Shown: positions 1-11,084, counted from the first letter of the stretch. The stretch is DNA of 64,000 nucleotides from Apophysomyces variabilis (GCA_002749535.1 MZZL01000394.1:590443-654442); one strand, 5' to 3'. Notes: a model not told the origin generated them from the letters alone. Numbers and translations: made by a program.

Positions 1-805
1 ATATTGAATATTTTTAGTATTTTCCAACTGCCAAAATCTATTTAAATTCTTTTTTAGGTTTGTTAATCTATAAATTAATATTGGTGCTTTTTTATAGCAT
101 CAACAAGTGAAATAGATTTTAATATAAGGTCTTTATATAATTAGAATATAAATTACTCCTTTTTAGACCTTTTTTTAGATTTTCATCTTTTGAAAATTGT
201 TTTTATGTTCACTGTAATTAGTTACAAGAACAGATTTGTTAGCATTAGAGTTAGCCTTTCCATTTTTATTTTTAATAAAATCAAGAAGATATACTCTATT
301 TGCCCAAATTTTTTTGTATTATAAAAGTTGCCTTTCTTTGCAATTAATCTACAGATATATTTCATACATTCAATTGGATTATTAACAGAAAGAACTTGTG
401 GATGCTGTACTTTATTTTTATAAATAAAGTCAAATATCTTAGATGTTGAAACTTTTAGGGAATTATCTTGTATATAATATCTTCCTGCCATACTAGGGAA
501 AAAGTTCATGTTCTGGTGCTGGTTAAACTTCATTCACAGATCCTTTACTTCATTCACTGCACCATCCTTCTGTACTCCATGACCTTTTTGTGCTTCTTCT
601 GAAATATTATATGGCCTATCATATTCAAGTGCTCTCTTTATAATATTTCAACTGAAGCACAAAAGGTTGTATGGCCAATCAGAAGTCTTAACTGCCCCCA
701 ATAACGACACTACATTAAGAGTTGTAGTTGTTAGACAAATGTACCTTTGCTATTCTTAAACCTTTTCTTTCTGAAAATGTACTCAATATAATCTCACTTC
801 TCAAC
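1..805. other. AT-rich region without a recognised gene
   Basis: No family was recognised here. A minus-strand open frame of about 100 codons lies at 222-533 and a related-looking reading continues upstream to about 680 with stops, so an old mobile-element remnant is possible. Base composition is very AT-rich and no splice pattern, tRNA or terminal repeat was seen. Confidence 0.4.
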
Positions 806-3108
806 ACTCAATTTGACAACCACTTTGATCTGCTCAACGCAGTTTAGCAACATACTAAAGAATCAGGATTTGCAGTGGCCATTAAGAACAGCAATTTGCA
901 AAAAGGAACTGTATACATTTAATGTGTTCATGGCCAGCAGTATAAGAACACCCACCACATCATTGACAGTGAGCACTTAAAAAGTCACTGCACCATTAAG
1001 ACTGGCTGTGCTTAGGTCATATATGCTTCAGTACCTAAAAAAACTGGAAAATAGACCATGAAGAAGATTTCCCCTCCAGAGGACCATAACTATGATATGG
1101 ATGAATGTGCTGGTCTCAGCTATTATCAACACTAAGAGATTGCAGGAGATGTAGCCATGGAAATCACAGAGAAGATGCTGCATGATATACCTTCTGCCAA
1201 GATTTACAAAAGCTTGCATAGCTACGATGGCCAGGCACCAATTACAGTTGGTGACATCTATAAGTTTAAGTTAACCTATATATCATCTAGCAATGTAAAC
1301 AGCATCGGAGCAGTTATCAACCATCTTCTTTCATTAGGTTATGAAGTCTAACATGAGACAGACAGCAACAGTAAGCTTAAGTCACTTTTTGTTTGTCACC
1401 CAAACACCATCCAGAAAGCAATTCATTTTTCTGATGTCATTATAATTAACTCAACATATAAAATAAATGCCTATAAGATACTGATAGTAAACATAATTGG
1501 TATCAGCAATTTGGATACTGCAAAATTGTGCTCTTTTATGATTGCATGTGCAATAATATTGAATGAAATAGAAGTTTCATATCACTGGATGGTAGAGATG
1601 TGTAAGAAGATGATATAGCATGTAGTTGACCTAGCATTGTTTGTCACTGATAATGAACAGGCGCTAATTAATGCATTGGTCAGCGTTTTCTCCTTAAGTT
1701 CACATATACTTTGTTGCTGGCACATTGCCAAAAACTTTGAAAAACATGCTGCAGGCTTGTTTCTTCCTGACAGCAAAGAACGAGAGAGATTTTCTATGAC
1801 AATAAGTCAGTTGCTCTTTGCTAGAAGCTATCATCAATTTGAGGATGCTATTAGCCAGTATCATAGCTAGGCTAAGGCTGGTAAAGACAATGGCAAACAT
1901 ATAGTAAAATATCTTAATAAGTACTATAGTCAATGAGATATATGTCATAAAATTAGTGTCTTATGACATTTCATTTTAGAATGCTCAAGATCAAAGAGAA
2001 GTAGGCTGGTCTCTATGCAGAAATGCTTCAACACTTTGGAGCTAGATCTACTTAACGTATAGAAGACATCCATTGGGTCCTAAAACAGGCGTTAGAAATA
2101 CCTGGTAAGCTCCTTAAGCTGTTCCATACACTTGATGTGTGGATGCAAAAAAAAGTAAGCATGCTGATTCTTTTTTACTATTTTCCTATTTACATCACTC
2201 ATATTAGCACAACCAGGAGTTGAACGAATTTATAGAGGAAAAGTGCTCACAGCCTATCATTAGCAATGCTGAGGACAGGTATCACTTAGAAAATCTGTTT
2301 GGCCATGTCTTGCATTTCACTATTTACGCGCTTTTAGCAGAACTTCAGAAAGCTAAATCCCTTACAGCAAATCATTTTGCCCATCCATGCATATACAAGG
2401 CTAGGTTCAATTATGAATTGATGTGCAAGCATATGCTGCATAGAAGAAATGACCAGATTCTGCTGTCATCTATTCATAAAAGATGGCTATTGAGTCCTTC
2501 AGAACGTTAGTGTCATATGATATACTTTTATATTAAGTGCATATCTAAAGTCATTTCTCTGCAGGCAAGTTTGCTTTTATTCCCACAGTGCTGACAGTTA
2601 GCAGCCACACTCAACAGCACATTAAAGAATTTCAGTTCAAAGTGCAGCAGAGATGCAATGTGCTGGTAGATGACTAACAGTGAGAAGACTTGCTGGCTAA
2701 GTTGAACGCTCTGTTAAACAGCTACAAGCCTTTGTATACAGAGCACATTTAAGAGCCATCACATGTCACTGTTAAGGGTTGTCCTAGCAATGTGAAAGGA
2801 AAGAGACTGCTCTCATAGTTTGAGCATGGGAAACTGAAGAAGATTAGTATCAAATTTGCTAAACTATCCAAACAACTTAACATCAACAAACCTGATCCCA
2901 CCAAGGGCATCAAATGAAAAAGAACAAACATTGTCTTTGACAGTACTGATCTTTATCCAAAGAGGTAATAGTATATCCATTATTCATAACACTGATGACC
3001 CTATTTGACTCGTTTAGGCAACAACCTCAAAGTCATATTGACTTTGTCATTGATCAAACAATTCTGCCAGATAACTATTCTGGCACTCTTGATGTGAAAG
3101 GCGATGGA
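806..3108 (+). pseudogene. FAR1/MULE-type transposase pseudogene, truncated at OTU-like domain
   Basis: Remnant of a Mutator-like DNA transposase. Around 812-1000 the reading GFAVAIKNSN with a following C-V-H-G-x-x-Y-K-N resembles the FAR1-type zinc-binding domain. At 1637-1870 LFVTDNEQALINAL followed by CCWHIAKNF is the MULE transposase core: an Asp in FVTDNE, then the C/W-H pair. An intron-like GTAAGC...TTAG gap at about 2155-2207 separates WMQKK from HNQELNEF. Near 2755 SHVTVKGCPSNVKGKRL matches the Lys/Arg-rich linker that follows the catalytic region in this family. At about 3091 DVKGDGH looks like the opening of an OTU-like peptidase domain, as often found at the C terminus of fungal MULEs, and the reading stops there because the CACTA-1 end begins at 3109. 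Many stops and frameshifts make it non-functional. Family assignment is fairly secure; the OTU call rests on seven residues. Confidence 0.75.
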
Positions 3109-3114
3109 CACTAT

Positions 3115-3302
3115 AGTAACAGGATTCACTTAAAGTAGGGAAAGTCTATTAAAAGTAGTAAAAGTCTATTGAAAACAGTGAAAGTCCACTGAAAGTAGGG
3201 AAAGGTTCATTTAAAGTAGTGAAAGTTTACTGAAAATAGGGAAAGGTTCACTTAAAGTAGTGAAAGTTCACTGAAAGTAGGGAAAGGTTCACTAAAAGTA
3301 GT
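3115..3302. repeat. Subterminal repeat array of CACTA-1, outer left part
   Basis: Alternating short units of the form TTCACTTAAAGTAGTG and AAAGTAGGGAAAG in direct and inverted order begin right inside the CACTA end. In the EnSpm family such units bind the element's own DNA-binding protein. The array is cut at 3303 by the CACTG element and resumes at 4627. Confidence 0.8.
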
Positions 3303-4626
3303 CACTGCAGTAGAGTAGGCGTTTTATCTACATTTTACCCCTGGGTAATACATGATGTTTTACCCACTTTCCCATGGAGGGAGCAATCTTCAGTATTGTT
3401 CAGTCTCTCCTTTCCCAAAAAAGAAAAACTAGCAAATGTAAAAATATAAGCAGTATGACAGTGTATGTGTGATTCCCAGGAACTGTGTCAATATTTATAT
3501 CACGCGCTTTTAACATGGTTTTTTTTCTTTTTTATAGGGTTATTTGCATTTTCTTTTTATTATCCTTTTTTTTCACAAACTTTTTCCTCTGCTTTTTTTC
3601 ACTCTATGGCATTTTCAGTACTTCTTTATCAGCAAACTCACTTTCACAATGTTGATAATATATCATCTTAATGATATATATCCTTGACCTGAAAGCGTGT
3701 TCTTTACTGGTAAGCTTTTATCTTCATTTGACAGCACCTCATTCTTTTTTTTCTTTTGATAGCTGATATAATTGCAATGTTATAGGAAAGCTTGCTTCTT
3801 ACTTTTAACTAAGGTATTTTGATTGATTGACCTAAATGTAACTAATCTTGACTTTTTATTTGTCCTATAAAGTAGCTTTTCCTTTCTTTAAAAAATATGG
3901 AAACAGAGAAACATGATATATGTTTTAATGGTACAGATTTTTTTTATATTGTAACTTGATTATTTATTAAGATAGTCTTTTGTAAGCCTATATATAATGT
4001 TGTCGTTTGTTATTGCTATGCTGTATGTTTTACTAATTATCATTTTTTAAATTCTATGCTTCTTTAGCCTTCAGTAATTAGGTAAGATTATATAGATCCA
4101 ATTATAAAGTTAGATACCTGTTTATACATTATATTATATATCTTTAATAAAATAAAAATGTTTGTTTTCTTTATATATAAGGCTAAGAAGTGTTGTTGTA
4201 CATGATAAAGAAGTGTATTTTATTGGCTAAAATAATGAATACAACAAAAAGAGCATCCAATCAGAAAGACTAGATAAGAATTATTAGCTCTAATAGCATG
4301 TATTGTTGTAAGCAAGTTAATCCAATAAAAGAGCTTAAAGAAAAGAATATGGTCGAATAGAATTCTAATGTTAGTTATTAAATGCATACAACTTAGTCCA
4401 ATAGCATTAATGTAATTACATCTGACATATACTATTTTATCCAATTAATAATGATATAAAAGGTGGGTAAAACGTAGGTAAAATGTGGGTAAAAGGTACG
4501 TTTCACCCACTTCTCAAAAGTTTTACCCACTGGGTAAAACGTGGATAAAATATGAGTAAAATGTGGGTAATATTTGACGTTTTACCCAGATTTTACCCAG
4601 GGTAAAACGTCTTTTCAACTGCAGTG
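3303..4626. mobile_element. Non-autonomous CACTG element, 1324 bp, target duplication AGT
   Basis: The left terminus CACTGCAGTAGAGTAGGCG and right terminus (reverse complement) CACTGCAGTTGAAAAGACG form an inverted repeat, and AGT occurs immediately outside both ends (3300-3302 and 4627-4629). The three-base duplication and CACT start place it in the EnSpm/CACTA group, but its subterminal repeats are different: copies of GGGTAAAACG and TTTTACCCAC, few on the left (3330-3390) and many on the right (4455-4615). The interior is AT-rich and has no credible coding frame, so it would depend on a transposase supplied elsewhere. It interrupts the CACTA-1 array and is therefore younger. Confidence 0.85.
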
Positions 4627-5281
4627 AGTGAAAGTTCACTGAAAATAGGGAAGGTACACTGAAAGTAGTGAAAGTTTACTGAAAATAGGGAAGCGCTCAC
4701 TTAAAGTAGTAAAACTCCACTAAAAGTAGAGAAAGGTTTACTTAAAGTAGTGAAAGTTCACTTAAAGTAGTGAAAGTTTACTGAAAATAGGGAAGGTCCA
4801 CTAAAAGTAATGAAAGTTCACTGAAAATAAGGAAGCGCTCACTTAAAGTAGTGGAACTCCACTAAAAGTAGGGAAAGGTTTACTTAAAGTAGTAAAAGTT
4901 CACTTAAAGTAGTGAAAGTTTACTGAAAATAGGGAAGGTCCACTAAAAGTAGTAAAAGTTCACTTAAAGTAGTGAAAGTTTACTGAAAATAGAGAAGGTC
5001 TACTAAAAGTAGTGAAAGTTTACTAAAAATAGGAAAGCGCTCACTTAAAGTAGTAGAATTCCACTAAAAGTAGGGAAAGGTTCACTTAAAGTAGTGAAAG
5101 TTCACTGAAAATAGGGAAGGTCTACTAAAAGTAGTGAAAGTTTACTGAAAATAGGAAAGCGCTCACTTAAAGTAGTAGAATTCCACTGAAAGTAGGGAAA
5201 GTTCACTGAAAATAGGGAAGGTCCACTGAAAGTAGTGAAAGTTTATTAAAAATAGGGAAGCGCTCACTTAAAGTAATAGAA
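4627..5281. repeat. Subterminal repeat array of CACTA-1, inner left part
   Basis: About 650 bp built from units such as TCACTTAAAGTAGTGAAAG, CACTGAAAATAGGGAAG and AGCGCTCACTTAAAGTAG. A higher-order unit of roughly 120-130 bp, each ending in an AGCGCT-containing block, recurs several times. The array ends abruptly at the sequence GGATCTTTAGTAATG, the same junction found in CACTA-2 at 5877. Confidence 0.85.
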
Positions 5282-5359
5282 CTCCACTGAAAGTAAGGAT
5301 CTTTAGTAATGTTTGCAAAGTCATTCAGAAGACTGCATATTCATATGACAGGCAACAAC
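5282..5359. other. CACTA-1 inner-left segment, first part (split by CACTA-2)
   Basis: This 78 bp stretch is the homologue of CACTA-2 positions 5877-5938 and continues at 12341 after the CACTA-2 insertion. The last three bases, AAC, are the left copy of the CACTA-2 target duplication. Confidence 0.8.
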
Positions 5360-5374
5360 CACTATGGTAACAAG

Positions 5375-5876
5375 ATGCACTAAAAGTAGGGAAAATTCAC
5401 TAAAAGTAGTGAAAATCACTGAAAATAGTGAATATTCACTAAAAGTAGTAAAACTCCACTAAAAGTAGAGAAACGTTTACTTAAAGTAGTGAAAGTTTAC
5501 TGAAAATAGGGAAGGTCCACTAAAAGTAATGAAAGTTCACTGAAAATAGGGAAGCGCTCACTTAAAGTAGTGAAAGTTCACTAAAAGTAGGGAAGCGCTC
5601 ACTTAAAGTAGTAAAAATCACTAAAAGTAGGGAAGCGCTCACTTAAAGTAGTGAAAGTTCACTAAAAGTAGGGAAGCGCTCACTTAAAGTAGTGAAAGTT
5701 CACTAAAAGTAGGGAAGCGCTCACTTAAAGTAGTGAAAGTTCACTAAAAGTAGGGAAGCGCTCACTTAAAGTAGTGAAAGTTCACTAAAAGTAGGGAAGC
5801 GCTCACTTAAAGTAGTGAAAGTTCACTAAAAGTAGGGAAGCGCTCACTTAAAGTAGTGAAGGTTCACTGAAAGTAG
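5375..5876. repeat. CACTA-2 left array with about eight 41-bp tandem units
   Basis: The first part is irregular. From about 5551 the array becomes a regular tandem repeat of 41 bp, each unit made of GGGAAGCGCTCACTTAAAGT followed by AGTGAAAGTTCACTAAAAGT and one A. About eight units can be counted and most are identical, indicating recent expansion. Each unit contains the palindrome AGCGCT and two inverted CACT..AAAGTAG half-motifs, a plausible protein-binding arrangement. Confidence 0.9.
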
Positions 5877-6433
5877 GGATCTTTACTGATGCTTGCAAAG
5901 TCATTTGGAAGACGGCATATTCATATGACAGGCGACAACTTAATTAGTTGAAAGCATCACGCTTTTCCTTTTTAATCTGGATTCAACATGCGCAAAAACT
6001 AAACTTGGCTCACTTCTACTCTTACAGGTACCATATACTCTCAATGTCAGCAGCTAGCTACTGGTAGTAACCCTTTGCAGAAGATAACTGATAAGCCAAT
6101 GACTATAGTTGACTTTGGCATACCGTGTGTACCAGTGCTGCACAAGATTCTCCAAAATGATAACGTGGACAAGCCGTAGTTACTGATGACTAGGACTTAA
6201 AGCGATAACGGGTAGTTTTGTCAGAAGTTTTATGTAACAAAGAGGTTCAAACAATGACTAATCTATAGATTCTATACAGTGAAGAAAAACAAAGAAGAGG
6301 AACAGAAATATTTTGAGGGTAGAAAAAGGTCAGCAAATGAAAAAGGTAAAAAAAAAGGGAGAAACAAAAGAAGAGACCCAAAAAGGTGGAAGAGAAAAAC
6401 ATAATTTAGAACGACGGAAGAAAAAAAAAGTGA
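5877..6433. other. CACTA-2 conserved inner-left segment
   Basis: This lies between the array and the transposase stop codon and is shared with CACTA-1 (5282-5359 plus 12341-12847). A plus-strand frame of about 48 codons at 6028-6178, after an acceptor-like TTACAG, contains IYSQCQQLATGS and VDFGIPCVPVLHKI; the CACTA-1 copy keeps the same frame open. It weakly resembles the C-terminal end of OTU-like domains attached to MULEs. It may instead simply be the transposase 3' untranslated region. Confidence 0.45.
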
Positions 6434-9400
6434 CTACCCTAAAGAAGAAGGGTTTCCAAACTTGACCGCCTGGTGCATCTTGCCATAAGGCCAAACGACG
6501 TGAAAGCGATTGTTGGATTCAAGGCTTGTCACCAGTCCAGCTGTGCTTCTCAATCTGTCAACATCAACCACCTTCAACACCCCCCTGTCAGATGCGGTTT
6601 TTGAAAGCACTGGGAAGTGATTGCTCTGCTGATTTATGTTCTTGTAGAAGCGGACGACTGCAAGAATCTGCCTGTCTCCCTGATGCTGGTGATAAACATA
6701 GAATTGAGTCTCACCAAGGAACATCTCACACACCTCTTGTCCAGCATTGCTAATAAGATGAAATGAAAAGATGTAAGTTGCAATGCAATAACATAAAAGC
6801 AAAGACTTACTTTATCCTCGCAAGCTCATACAGCGCCAACGAATTGCATCGGGCAGAACCATGGCAGTTATCGTGCAGCTTGCTAAAATAAATGCAACTG
6901 TCTTTCCATATACGACCAGATGCGAGGAACTGAGGGTGTAATTGCGAAATGATGCTGCGTGGGGTTGCGTCAGACATGAATTTACCTTGATGGATCCAAA
7001 AGGCAGCGAGCAGATTACGGAATGTCTGACCAGCAACACCTACAACTCCTTCGAAGCTTTGGATATCAGTTTTGTCCTGGTATGGTCTCCATATCTGAGG
7101 CTCTGTTGAACCTCGTCTTGCAGCAAGATAGGAGAGCTCATCATATGCTATGGCTTCTTATAGTTGCGGATGAACCCTCTCAAGGAAACAGAATGCTGCT
7201 ATATGCTTCACAACATTGCTGGCGTTCGTACCAGGCGCTGACATGGAACGGATCATTTTTTTGTACAAACCGTTGGTGCGTTCCATACACCTTGCAGAGA
7301 TGGAACGAAGTGGACCCAGGTTGCGCATGGTGGAGGCTATGTGGGACAGATAATGTTGAGTAATTGTAAACACTGGAGGCTTCAAAGTTCCCTTGTTGTT
7401 GTTGTACTTGCGGACTAAGAAAGCTTGCCACTTTGAGATATTTCTGAATCAAAAAAGGTAAAGGTCAGTCTATCTCATTATTTTCATTCACATTACTTAC
7501 CTCTCAATGACATCTAAGTCCAAATCAGTGTATGTCCACTGCAGACTCAACTAACAAGCAACAACCAGATCTATTAAAGCTCTCCGAGTTTCTTCTTGTT
7601 CCAAACCTTCCACCACAACCGTTGGCACAGCGTACAATAAAAAATCCAACCAGTCAATAGCCCGATAGTGACCAGCACTTGTTGCAACGTTATTCCAGCA
7701 GCCTTGAAATGAAACAGGAGTTGTTTCACAGGATCTCTCAATAGCCTCTCCGATGGCATGACATGTATTCTGGTTTTTCAGGGCGAATAGATACCGTTCA
7801 ACGATGTTACCATGCTTATCAAGTTGGCTACAACCAAACTTCTCCTTGTCGTTCACTATCATGGTCCAAATCAATCGCCCCAGTCCATGCCCTAGGAGAT
7901 GCATTTCATCCATTCCAAAGAAGTATGCGCCCATGAACGTGCTCAACAACGTGAAAGGAACAGGTGCTTTGATACCTTATTTCTATTAAACGTAAGTAAT
8001 AATTGAAAAAGCCTATTAGTATATAACATATGATTTGTGATAGAATCTATATGATGTACCTTATCACCGTGAGCGAACTGTTCCCGTGGACGTCTTTGAA
8101 ATGGCTGCGACAGATCAGAGATGAAATACATGCCGCTGGTTTTTGCGCCTCTGATAAGACATTGGTGACAACCGAAGAAGGATGAGACGCTGGTGTGATT
8201 GCATAAACTGGCAGCTGCGAGGATATCTCCGGTGGCCAGAAGCAAGTGCACCTTTGCAGCAACTTCAGTTCCATCTGGCTTCTTGACGATCATACCACCA
8301 CGTTCCAACTGTTGCAGTTCTTGAAGCAAAGGTTGCAAGAAGGACCAGATGTTCGTTGGGGCTTTGCGTCCTGGCATGATGCCCAGTTGAAGCATGTTAT
8401 GATTCTCATAACTGTGAAAGGTAAGGCGATTTGATTAGTTCATCTTTTAATTTAAGTCTGTTTAAGCTCACCGTTCAGATGGATCAAAGTTGAGAACTAC
8501 TATGTGCATCATCGTCAACGAGGTACTGCTACTGTTGAATGGCTGGAAGCCATCGATGTACAAGGACAAGGCAATGTCATAGCACCCCGTCAGTACATGC
8601 TTCTCATTGCAGAGCGATCGGTAAACTTGACTATCAAAAAGATCCGTGTACTTTCCTTCTGCTTCTTCACGTTCATGTCGGTAAGACAACAGCTTGCGAG
8701 TATCGTCATCGCCTAGCATGAGCGCGAGCTGGTCTGCAATTGGCAACATGGTCATCATTTGTGCTGGCTTCCGAATGACCTCGCCATTAGGTTGACGTTT
8801 ATGCAAATCCGTAAAACGTGCTTTGCCACACTGTGGACACATAGTTCTGTCATCGTCACTCATAAACAGAACGCAACCCTCTGGACAAACGTCGTACGTT
8901 TTCGGTTCAACTTGGTAGGCCTCCTTTACCAATTGCTCAGACAAATGGTAGCTGAGGAGAGGCGAATGCAACATGCTGCGATCTACGTCCAACGGTAAGA
9001 ACATTCCAACAGAATTAGAAAAGACACACGTATCTGATTGCACAACTTTTAGGAATTTGTTGAAGATCTTTACAATATCATTGTATGCTTTACGCGAAAC
9101 GTTTGATGAAACTGCTGTCTTGAAAAGCTTTATGCTGAAGCATTCCGTATGGGTCCATTGAGGGCTGCGTTTGTACTCAATGACATGAGGAGGGTTCTCA
9201 ATTGATTGCTCATAGAGTTCTATTGGATCAAAGTAGTGATCGACTATTCCACATTTTAGTAAGATACTAGTGTTGTCAACTTATACTTACAATTATTGTT
9301 TTCCATTGCTCTCTCGATTTCATCAAGAACCTCAGATGGAAAGTTGATACAGTTGTCTTCAGTTTCTGATTCATCAGAGTCAATGTCTTCAGAGTTTTCA

Positions 9401-9688
9401 TCGACCTGAGTCTCCAATGCTTGCATATGTTCGATCAGCGCAGTGTGATCGTCATCGATATCCTCAACGTATTCATCAACGTCCTAAACGAATAATGGGA
9501 GAACGAGGTTAGTATGTATTCATTGACGGACAAGTATTTTATACCATAGAGGCATTATCGACGGGAACCAGCTTGATCAAATCTTTTTCATGCTGTATGA
9601 AACAAGCTTTACGATGGCGATTGTAAGCATTTCTTGTAGAAAAGGTAATGTTGCAAGTAGTGCATGTAGTGCTAGTAGGGGTAGTCAT
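6434..9688 (-). pseudogene. CACTA-2 Tnp2-like transposase with N-terminal C2HC finger (broken)
   Basis: This would cut and paste the element in the nucleus. The start ATG at 9688-9686 opens an exon with C-x2-C-x12-H-x3-C (CTTCNITF...HRKAC), a C2HC-type finger. Short GT...AG introns follow, for example about 9545-9484, 9287-9241 and 9047-8999. Next come an acidic stretch, CPEGCVLF...CPQCGKARF (a second Cys pair set), LYIDGFQPFNSS (candidate catalytic Asp about 8553), LLATGDILAAAS (Asp about 8226), CHQC, and FGMDEMHLLGHG (Asp/Glu about 7909). This order matches the Tnp2 transposase family of CACTA elements. The last exons hold ERTNGLYKKMIRSM and, at the C terminus, VWPYGKMHQAVKFGNPSSLG. Two stops are clear against sister copies: TAA at 7977-7979 where CACTA-1 has CAA, and TAG at 7551-7553 where CACTA-1 and CACTA-4 have CAG. 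Confidence 0.82.
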
Positions 9689-10394
9689 CGTAGATAGATA
9701 CAGAGTGATCGAAAAAAAAAATAAAGGTAAGATACAAAAAACTGTTCAAAACGAAGTGACTTATATATGTATATTTATCGTAGAAATTTTTTGCACAGGA
9801 TGTTAGATCTATATTGGATAAGATGATTGTTCTCAAAGAAGACATCAGATCTATATTGGATAAGATGATCTCTGTATAGTAGCGTTATGGTATGATGGAT
9901 CGCTTGCACCATCTTTGGACATTGACAGATCTACTTGCGGTGTATGACCTTTGCTGCATGTGTAACAACAAGCAATTACTGATTTTGATACCGCCATCAT
10001 CCATCTCTGCCCATGTCTCCGACAGATCGCTTTTCCCTATTTGGGACTTCATCAATGTAGCACGACCAACGGCATCTATGAACAACTGACAAACGCAGTC
10101 TTTCATCATCGTTTGCTATCTTTTCTTGTCGATAATCATCTCTATCTCGTTAGATTTCCGCCATCAGCCATCATATCTTGCAATCATTTCAGCATTGTTC
10201 ATTACGTTCAACTATGATCTTATTATAATCTCTTTGAATTGCGTGATTATCAATTACTTCATCATCAATCAGGGTTTGTATTAGCAACAACATTCCATAG
10301 GTGATAGGAAAGCTACATATATATATATAGCTAACAGTTAAGTGATTATACTGCATCTATCTCTCACATCTTTCTTTCCTAACTTTATATCAAC
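9689..10394. promoter_or_regulatory. Divergent promoter region between transposase and accessory gene (CACTA-2)
   Basis: 706 bp separate the two divergent start codons. A minus-strand TATA-like CATATATAAG lies at about 9760-9769, some 70-80 bp before the transposase ATG. A run of alternating TA (ACATATATATATATAG, about 10315-10330) lies about 65-80 bp before the accessory ATG. The same layout recurs in CACTA-1 (16097-16801) and CACTA-4 (61169-61881), so the arrangement is conserved. The TATA calls rest on sequence and position only. Confidence 0.6.
9805..9869. repeat. Two direct copies of a 23-bp motif in the divergent promoter
   Basis: AGATCTATATTGGATAAGAT plus GAT occurs at 9805-9827 and again at 9847-9869, 42 bp apart. 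Diverged pairs occur at the same place in CACTA-1 (about 16217-16281) and CACTA-4 (about 61286-61350). A regulator binding site is possible. Confidence 0.65.
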
Positions 10395-11084
10395 ATGTCC
10401 TCTACTACTTTGAATAACAAACGCCCTAGAGAAGATTCTGAGACCCGTATGGCCAGAATTCTGATGGAAATGATTCGAGCCGAATTACCTGACATGATCG
10501 AAGCTGCCATTGAAGAGGTGTTGTAAAAACGGGAGGAAAGTGGCCTTATCTTACTGAGCAGTCAGCAATCCTTTGACGAATCCCAGGGATCCTGCGATCA
10601 TCTAAGAGTTGAGCCAATTGTCTGCGGGGATGTGCCTCTATCAAGATCAATTCCAAATGACGCCTGGGAAAATAGTGAGCTGAAGGAATGCTATCTTCCT
10701 GATAGTATGCCTGAAGCTACCAAGTTGTGGTTAGAAGGAAGAGACATGAAGCGTGTCAGCAAAAACTCAGTGGTGAAGAGTTTGCAGTTTCTCATATTTA
10801 TGCAGAATCCTCAACAGCCTCCACCTGTCCTTCAAGATCTGTACACGGCTCTGGGGAGAAAAGCCAACATGGTGGTAGAGCAATTGGAGAAGGCATGTGG
10901 ATTCTCTTTGCGACAAAAACCTTGGAGCCAGGTGCCCGCTGACAAACATGAGCTCACTTACACAACAATGGAGCAACAGGGGCTTCAGATCAGAGTGCCC
11001 TTGGACGTCTGCGAGGGTCGCTGGGGTGCCAATTTCCTCATCACTCGTAGATGGGAAAATGGCTATAACCGTAGAAACAAGTAA
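10395..11084 (+). pseudogene. CACTA-2 accessory protein of unknown family (one nonsense codon)
   Basis: Single-exon gene of about 229 codons, divergent from the transposase. The start is ATG 10395 after ATCAAC and the stop is TAA 11082-11084. I do not recognise the family. Visible parts: a basic N terminus (NKRPRED), a predicted amphipathic helix LPDMIEAAIEEVL, a central KLWLEGRDMKRVSKNSVVKSLQF, a helix with GRKANMVVEQLEKACGFS, and a C terminus WGANFLITRRWENGYNRRNK rich in Trp, Arg and Lys that could contact DNA. Homologues occupy the same place in CACTA-1, CACTA-3 and CACTA-4, and conservation is strongest in the last 100 residues. By analogy with EnSpm TnpA it may bind the subterminal arrays; this is inference. 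TAA at 10524-10526 stands where CACTA-4 has CAA, so this copy is broken. Confidence 0.75.

Noticed and set aside
222..533. Minus-strand frame of about 100 codons near the window start
   Set aside because: No recognisable motif, AT-rich codons and no partner copy in the window; kept only as part of an unassigned region.
3465..3671. Phe-rich frame inside the CACTG element
   Set aside because: Translation of T-rich DNA without motif; the element is better explained as non-coding.
4455..4620. GGGTAAAA/TTTTACCC runs resembling interstitial telomere repeats
   Set aside because: The motifs are irregular, occur in both orientations and lie inside the inverted ends of the CACTG element, so they are subterminal repeats.
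5375..5876. Regular repeats that look superficially like a CRISPR array
   Set aside because: The 41 bp units are contiguous with no unique spacers, lie inside a CACTA terminus and occur in a eukaryotic transposon; no cas genes are present.
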